A DNA stretch of 40,771 nucleotides, taken from positions 1-40,771 of the forward strand of contig JALOMO010000014.1 of NCBI GenBank assembly GCA_025455395.1, read 5' to 3'. Positions 36,358-40,771 of the stretch are shown here, one piece after another; the first letter of the stretch is position 1; every line of letters begins with the position of its first letter. A program made the position numbers and the translations under genes. This stretch comes from Bacteroidales bacterium. GTDB taxonomy: Bacteria; Bacteroidota; Bacteroidia; Bacteroidales; VadinHA17. The notes under the pieces were generated by a model. The model ran no database searches. It saw only the letters and a list, made by a program, of their open reading frames with translations, and was not told the origin of the DNA.

Positions 36358-38836
36358 CTGACCACATAATTTCATCATTTGCGCCAATACTGACCCTTAC
36401 CCTACTGCCACGGGTTACCTCTCCCGAAATGATCTTCCTGGAGAGCGGCCGGCGCAGTTCACTCCTTATGACTCCAATCAGTGGACGAGCCCCGTATTTG
36501 GGGGTAAATCCAGAAATAGCAAGCCTTTCCTTTGCCTTTTCCTCTATCTCCAGCTCAATTCCCTGAATCTCGAGTGTCTTGAAGAGATTCTTCAGGTGTA
36601 TGTTGAATATCATTACAATTGCTTCCTTACTTATTGGTGCAAAGGGAACGATTTCAGTAAGCCTTCCCAGGAATTCAGGTCTGAAATAACCTGACATGAT
36701 CTCCATTATCTCATTCGATCTGGGTATCTCTCCCCTGCCAAATGCATCACTTATAGCCTGGCTTGCAATATTTGATGTAAAAAGGATGACCGCATTGGAG
36801 AAATCACCCTCTTTTCCTAGCCGGTCATGCAGTTTGCCCTCATCAAGTATTTGCAGAAAAATATCGAAAACAGATGTATGGGCTTTCTCTATCTCGTCAA
36901 ACAGAACCACGGCATAGGGTTGCTGCCTTATTTTGTTCACAAGAAGCCCCCCCTCTTCATACCCGACATATCCCGGAGGAGCGCCGTATAAAAGAGCGGC
37001 AGAATGCTCTTCCTTGAACTCTGACATATCAAAGCGGATGAGGGCGGACTCATCCTGGAATAAAAATTCTGCAAGCGTCTTGGCAAGTTCAGTTTTACCT
37101 GTCCCGGTCGGTCCCAAAAAGAAAAATGACCCTATGGGCTGACCTGCCTTGCTTAATCCTGACCGAGACTCGAGAATTGCTTCTGTGATAATCTTAATTG
37201 CATGATCCTGTCCTACCACCCTCTGTTTTAAATACTGTTCGGTACTTAGCAGCCGCTCACGCTCCTGCGACTGAAGCTTCCCTATCGGAATACCTGTTTT
37301 ATGAGATACCACAGCTGCTATGTCAGACTTCTCCACTGTTTCGTGAGGCTGACCTGCAAAGTCTGTCAGTTTACAAATAACATCATCGAGATATGCGATA
37401 ATCTCCTTCGAAGTCTCAATCTTGCTGACATCCTTATCATCCTCAAGAGCACAGAACAGAACCTCACTTATCCTGTCTCTCAGGTGAATATTGAACCAGC
37501 TCAGTTCCTTTATAAGTTCCTCTTCAGTCAGGCCATTTACATTCGAGGCCAGATCATCAAGCTGACTCTTAAGTGACCTGAGATCGTCGGCTGAATTTAC
37601 AGATACCATTTTTACCGCAGCCATTGTTCTGTCGAGCAGGTCAACAGCTGCATCAGGCAAGGCCCTCTCCTTAAGGTATCTTTTTGAAAGTCTGATAGAC
37701 TCCTCAATAACATCCGGAGCTATAGTAAGTCCATGATGTCTTTCGTAGCAGGGTATCACCTCCTTTAACATCCTCAGGGCAACAGTTTCATCAGGCTCTT
37801 CAATTCTGATGGTCTCGAAGCTCCTGCTGAACGCCTCATCCGATTCAATATACTTTGTATAGTTGTCAACAGATGTCGCCCCGATAACAGTTATCTCGCC
37901 TTTTGCCAGTTCAGGTTTCAGAAGGCCTGAGGCACCCGATGCTCCTCCTTGTTTATCGAGGAGTGAATGTATCTCGTCTATAAACAGAATAGCCTTCTCA
38001 TATTGCTTTATCTCCGCAATAATGTTTTTCAGCCTGTCTTCCACCTCTCCCTTATAGGAGGCCCCTGCTATCAGCGATCCGAAGTCAAGCTCAAAAACCA
38101 GTGTACCTGCCAGATTTCCACCGATCTTATTCTCTGCAAGTTTCTGAACCAGCCCGTTCACCACAGCTGTTTTGCCAACACCGGGATCTCCTATCAGAAT
38201 GACATTGGGTTTTGATCGCCTCCCGAGCACCTCGGCTATCATCCTGATCTCCTTATCGCGGGCAACAACCGGATCGAGCCTCCCCTGCCTGGCAACAGCC
38301 GATTTGTCAATGCAGTATTTAAGAATAGCATTATGCTTCTTCCCTTCAGTGGTCCTGCTCTTATCTTTATCTGGTAAACCAACCGCTTCCTTCAGCTCAG
38401 CATCCCTGACCAGGGAATTAATAATCTCTTCTCCCCTCAGTGGGAAAGTCTTAAGCTGCTCATACGTAAATCCGACTCCCGGCGTACTCAGGGATGCCAG
38501 CATACATACAGTGTCAATATTATCCGAGGAGAGCTTCAGCCTGATATTGTCGGCCTCATTTATAACTGCCAGCAGCTCATCATCAGCCTGCGGATTCTCT
38601 TCAACTTTAGAGCTCTTCGGATATGATTCTATTCTCACTTCCGCCCACTCTTCAAGGTAATAAATGTCCTTACCCATGGCCTCAAGAAATGACGCTAACC
38701 CGATATCCTTATGAAGCAATGCCTTCAACAGGTGTCCTGGTGAAATATTCTTATTGGAGAATTCCCTGGCGATCGATTGTGCTATGCTTATTGCATTTTT
38801 GAGATCATCGGAAAATGAAAATTCTAAGTCCTTCAT
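36344..38836 (-). CDS. clpV: T6SS sheath-recycling AAA+ ATPase ClpV/TssH
   Basis: Two AAA+ modules: GDPGVGKTA and GPTGTGKTE Walker A; ILFIDEIHSLL; ClpB-like C-domain; N-terminal Clp-N repeats. Confidence 0.88.
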   Translation of the reverse strand: MKDLEFSFSDDLKNAISIAQSIAREFSNKNISPGHLLKALLHKDIGLASFLEAMGKDIYYLEEWAEVRIESYPKSSKVEENPQADDELLAVINEADNIRLKLSSDNIDTVCMLASLSTPGVGFTYEQLKTFPLRGEEIINSLVRDAELKEAVGLPDKDKSRTTEGKKHNAILKYCIDKSAVARQGRLDPVVARDKEIRMIAEVLGRRSKPNVILIGDPGVGKTAVVNGLVQKLAENKIGGNLAGTLVFELDFGSLIAGASYKGEVEDRLKNIIAEIKQYEKAILFIDEIHSLLDKQGGASGASGLLKPELAKGEITVIGATSVDNYTKYIESDEAFSRSFETIRIEEPDETVALRMLKEVIPCYERHHGLTIAPDVIEESIRLSKRYLKERALPDAAVDLLDRTMAAVKMVSVNSADDLRSLKSQLDDLASNVNGLTEEELIKELSWFNIHLRDRISEVLFCALEDDKDVSKIETSKEIIAYLDDVICKLTDFAGQPHETVEKSDIAAVVSHKTGIPIGKLQSQERERLLSTEQYLKQRVVGQDHAIKIITEAILESRSGLSKAGQPIGSFFFLGPTGTGKTELAKTLAEFLFQDESALIRFDMSEFKEEHSAALLYGAPPGYVGYEEGGLLVNKIRQQPYAVVLFDEIEKAHTSVFDIFLQILDEGKLHDRLGKEGDFSNAVILFTSNIASQAISDAFGRGEIPRSNEIMEIMSGYFRPEFLGRLTEIVPFAPISKEAIVMIFNIHLKNLFKTLEIQGIELEIEEKAKERLAISGFTPKYGARPLIGVIRSELRRPLSRKIISGEVTRGSRVRVSIGANDEIMWSVANP

Positions 38837-39191
38837 GGTTGACTATAATTGCATGAATAACCCCCAATGCATTTACACGAAGATAGTAACCTGCAGTGCT
38901 CATGCCTGTTGGATTACAAGCCTTGAAATTTACAGCATATTGCCCTGAAAAACAAATCTTTATTAATCTTTATGCCTCCCGACTTGTGTTGCCCATTTTA
39001 AGAAATTATACTAAACCACTGATAATATGCTATTTAAATAGCCGTTTCGGAATAATGGACGTTTCATGCTGATCTCTATACTGCCAATCAGAAGATATTT
39101 TGGAATTCGTCAGGTAATTCACTATTTTGATCTCATTCAAACAGCTTATTGATTATGACAAACCTTAACTAATTGTATCGAGTATTTTTCT

Positions 39192-39749
39192 ATGACACCA
39201 CTCTATTTTAAAGATCAAATTGAATTCAGAAAGTGGCTGGAAAAAAACCATAAAACTGAATCTGAACTTTTTGTAGGCTATTATAAAGTTGCCACCGGAA
39301 AACCAAGCATGACCTGGTCACAGTCAGTTGATGAAGCTCTCTGCTTCGGCTGGATAGACGGAATAAGAAGATCGATCGACAATGAACGCTACTGCATCCG
39401 TTTTACGCCCCGAAAGTCCTCAAGCGTCTGGAGTAAGATTAATATAGACAAGGTTGAAGAACTTATAAGGAATGGACTTATGAGACAGCCTGGTCTTGAG
39501 GTATTCAATAACCGCAAAATTTCAAAATCAGGAATTTACAGCTTTGAGAATGAGCCCCCCGGATTAAATGCTAACTTTGAGAAACTGTTTAAAACTCATA
39601 CTGAAGCCTGGGACTTTTTCACAAAGCAGGCTCCCTCTTATCAGAAAACAATTATTCACTGGATAATGAGTGCAAAACAGGAGACTACCCGTATGTCAAG
39701 ATTAAACAAAGCCATACTGGCAAGTAATAATCATAAAAGAATTTACTAA
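39192..39749 (+). CDS. YdeI/OmpD-associated family protein
   Basis: FRKWLEKNHKTESELFVGYYK...SMTWSQSVDEALCFGWIDGIRRSID...IRFTPRKSSSVWSKIN. Confidence 0.85.
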   Translation: MTPLYFKDQIEFRKWLEKNHKTESELFVGYYKVATGKPSMTWSQSVDEALCFGWIDGIRRSIDNERYCIRFTPRKSSSVWSKINIDKVEELIRNGLMRQPGLEVFNNRKISKSGIYSFENEPPGLNANFEKLFKTHTEAWDFFTKQAPSYQKTIIHWIMSAKQETTRMSRLNKAILASNNHKRIY

Positions 39750-39763
39750 TACTACCGGACCTT

Positions 39764-40360
39764 ATGTCAGACAAATCAGCTTTTGACATTCTTTTTGACA
39801 GGCTCTCTGACAGAGGGATGCATCCGGAAAAACACATTTCCGAAAGGAATTTTATTGTACCAGGGAAGGACAGATTCTCAAATACAAAATACATTGTTGC
39901 AAAAAATCAATCTCTTTTCTTTTGTGCATATGACTCTTATGGCACAAGCGCCTATTCTTCAGGGACCTTTACCGGAATCTACACAGCCATTAATCTGCCG
40001 CCAGAAACAAATTGCCATATCTACAAAAAAGACTGGGTAGACCTGGTTTTCAGAAAAAACAAACGCAAATCAGGAATCAACTTCATCGATGAAAATCTGA
40101 CAATAACCTCTGCTGACAATTGGACGCCAGCCATTTTGTTAGGTCCTCGGGATGTTATGCTGTTTCTTGAAATAAATAAAAGAATTACTCCGCTTAAAAT
40201 CTTGATTCAGCATGACTACCTTTCAATTATTGAAGAGCTGAAAGACAAAACTATTTTGGGAATAGAGACTGATTTGTGGATATACGATAATAAAGATCTG
40301 GACACTCTTATAAACTCAGGCGGGCAACTGATTGCAAAGATGACAAATGCCAGTGTCTGA
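39764..40360 (+). CDS. Hypothetical protein
   Basis: Intact 198-aa ORF with ordinary composition, co-directional with 39192-39749; no family recognised. Confidence 0.55.
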   Translation: MSDKSAFDILFDRLSDRGMHPEKHISERNFIVPGKDRFSNTKYIVAKNQSLFFCAYDSYGTSAYSSGTFTGIYTAINLPPETNCHIYKKDWVDLVFRKNKRKSGINFIDENLTITSADNWTPAILLGPRDVMLFLEINKRITPLKILIQHDYLSIIEELKDKTILGIETDLWIYDNKDLDTLINSGGQLIAKMTNASV

Positions 40361-40412
40361 CAAGCTCAATATGTTAGACTGATTTTACTGGTTCAATAAT
40401 TGGTTAATGATG

Positions 40413-40771
40413 GCGGATTACTCCGTGATCCGCATTGGGGAGCCTTTGCAACAAAATCCCCCGGCCCGCCTGGCGGCGGTCCTCGGCTTTTTTTTCCCTC
40501 CCTCATCCTCCATTGAAATAGCGCGGATTACTCCGTGATCCGCAGTGGGGAGCCTTTGCAACAAAATCCCCCGGCCCGCCTGGCGGCGGTCCTCGGTCTT
40601 TTTTTTCCCTCCCTCATCCTCCATTGAAATAGTGCGGATTACTCCGTGATCCGCTGTGGGGAGCCTTTGCAACAAAATCCCCCGGCCCGCCTGGCGGCGG
40701 GCCTTGGCTTTTTTTTCCCTCCCTCATCCTCCATTGAAATAGTGCGGATTACTCCGTGATCCGCTGTGGGG
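40413..40771. repeat. 110/111-bp tandem repeat array (3 full units plus partial, truncated by window end)
   Basis: Units begin at 40413, 40523, 40634, 40744 with gcggattactccgtgatccgc; each carries ggcccgcctggcggcgg(t/g)cc and a T-tract. Confidence 0.95.

Noticed and set aside
25221-38836. Interpretation as a prophage tail or extracellular contractile injection system
   Set aside because: Presence of ClpV, TssK, TssF/G/E and TssN/TssO-like membrane proteins, with no phage head/lysis genes, fits T6SS better.
40418-40675. 85-aa minus ORF with repeated MLQRLPTADHGVIR / GILLQRLPTADHGVIR
   Set aside because: Simply translates the tandem non-coding repeat.
40413-40771. CRISPR array
   Set aside because: The entire 110/111-bp unit is conserved, with no unique spacers and no cas genes.

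Overview
The window looks like a Bacteroidota chromosome or MAG segment: many 'MKK...' secreted outer-membrane beta-barrels, DUF4136/DUF4251-type proteins, TAnnTTTG promoter boxes, and a T6SS of the Bacteroidota subtype. These are family-level readings from sequence; no database was searched. Main blocks: (1) 0.09-1.2 kb: a DUF4251-like gene broken by an exact 34-bp tandem duplication, then a TetR-family regulator. (2) 1.2-10.2 kb: seven co-directional minus-strand genes (porin, glutaminase, OM protein, amidohydrolase, aspartate ammonia-lyase, L-asparaginase, DASS/SLC13 transporter). The glutaminase, asparaginase, amidohydrolase and, unusually, the aspartase all begin with signal-peptide-like sequences, suggesting an extracytoplasmic Gln/Asn to Glu/Asp to fumarate pathway. 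(3) 10.4-20 kb: secreted/OM proteins, including two DUF4136-like proteins, a decapeptide-repeat protein and an SH3-like/porin fusion, plus hairpin-rich intergenic repeats. (4) 20-24.2 kb: transaldolase, glucose-6-phosphate isomerase and an APC permease. (5) 24.5-38.8 kb: a compact Bacteroidota-type T6SS (tssG, K, E, F on +; tssO, N, PAAR, VgrG, two Hcp/TssD, TssC, TssB, ClpV on -). No TssJ/L/M and no recognisable TssP/Q/R are in the window. A possible transglutaminase/papain-like cysteine-enzyme ORF sits directly upstream of tssG. (6) 39.2-40.8 kb: a YdeI/OmpD-associated protein, a hypothetical protein and a 110/111-bp terminator-like tandem array running off the end.
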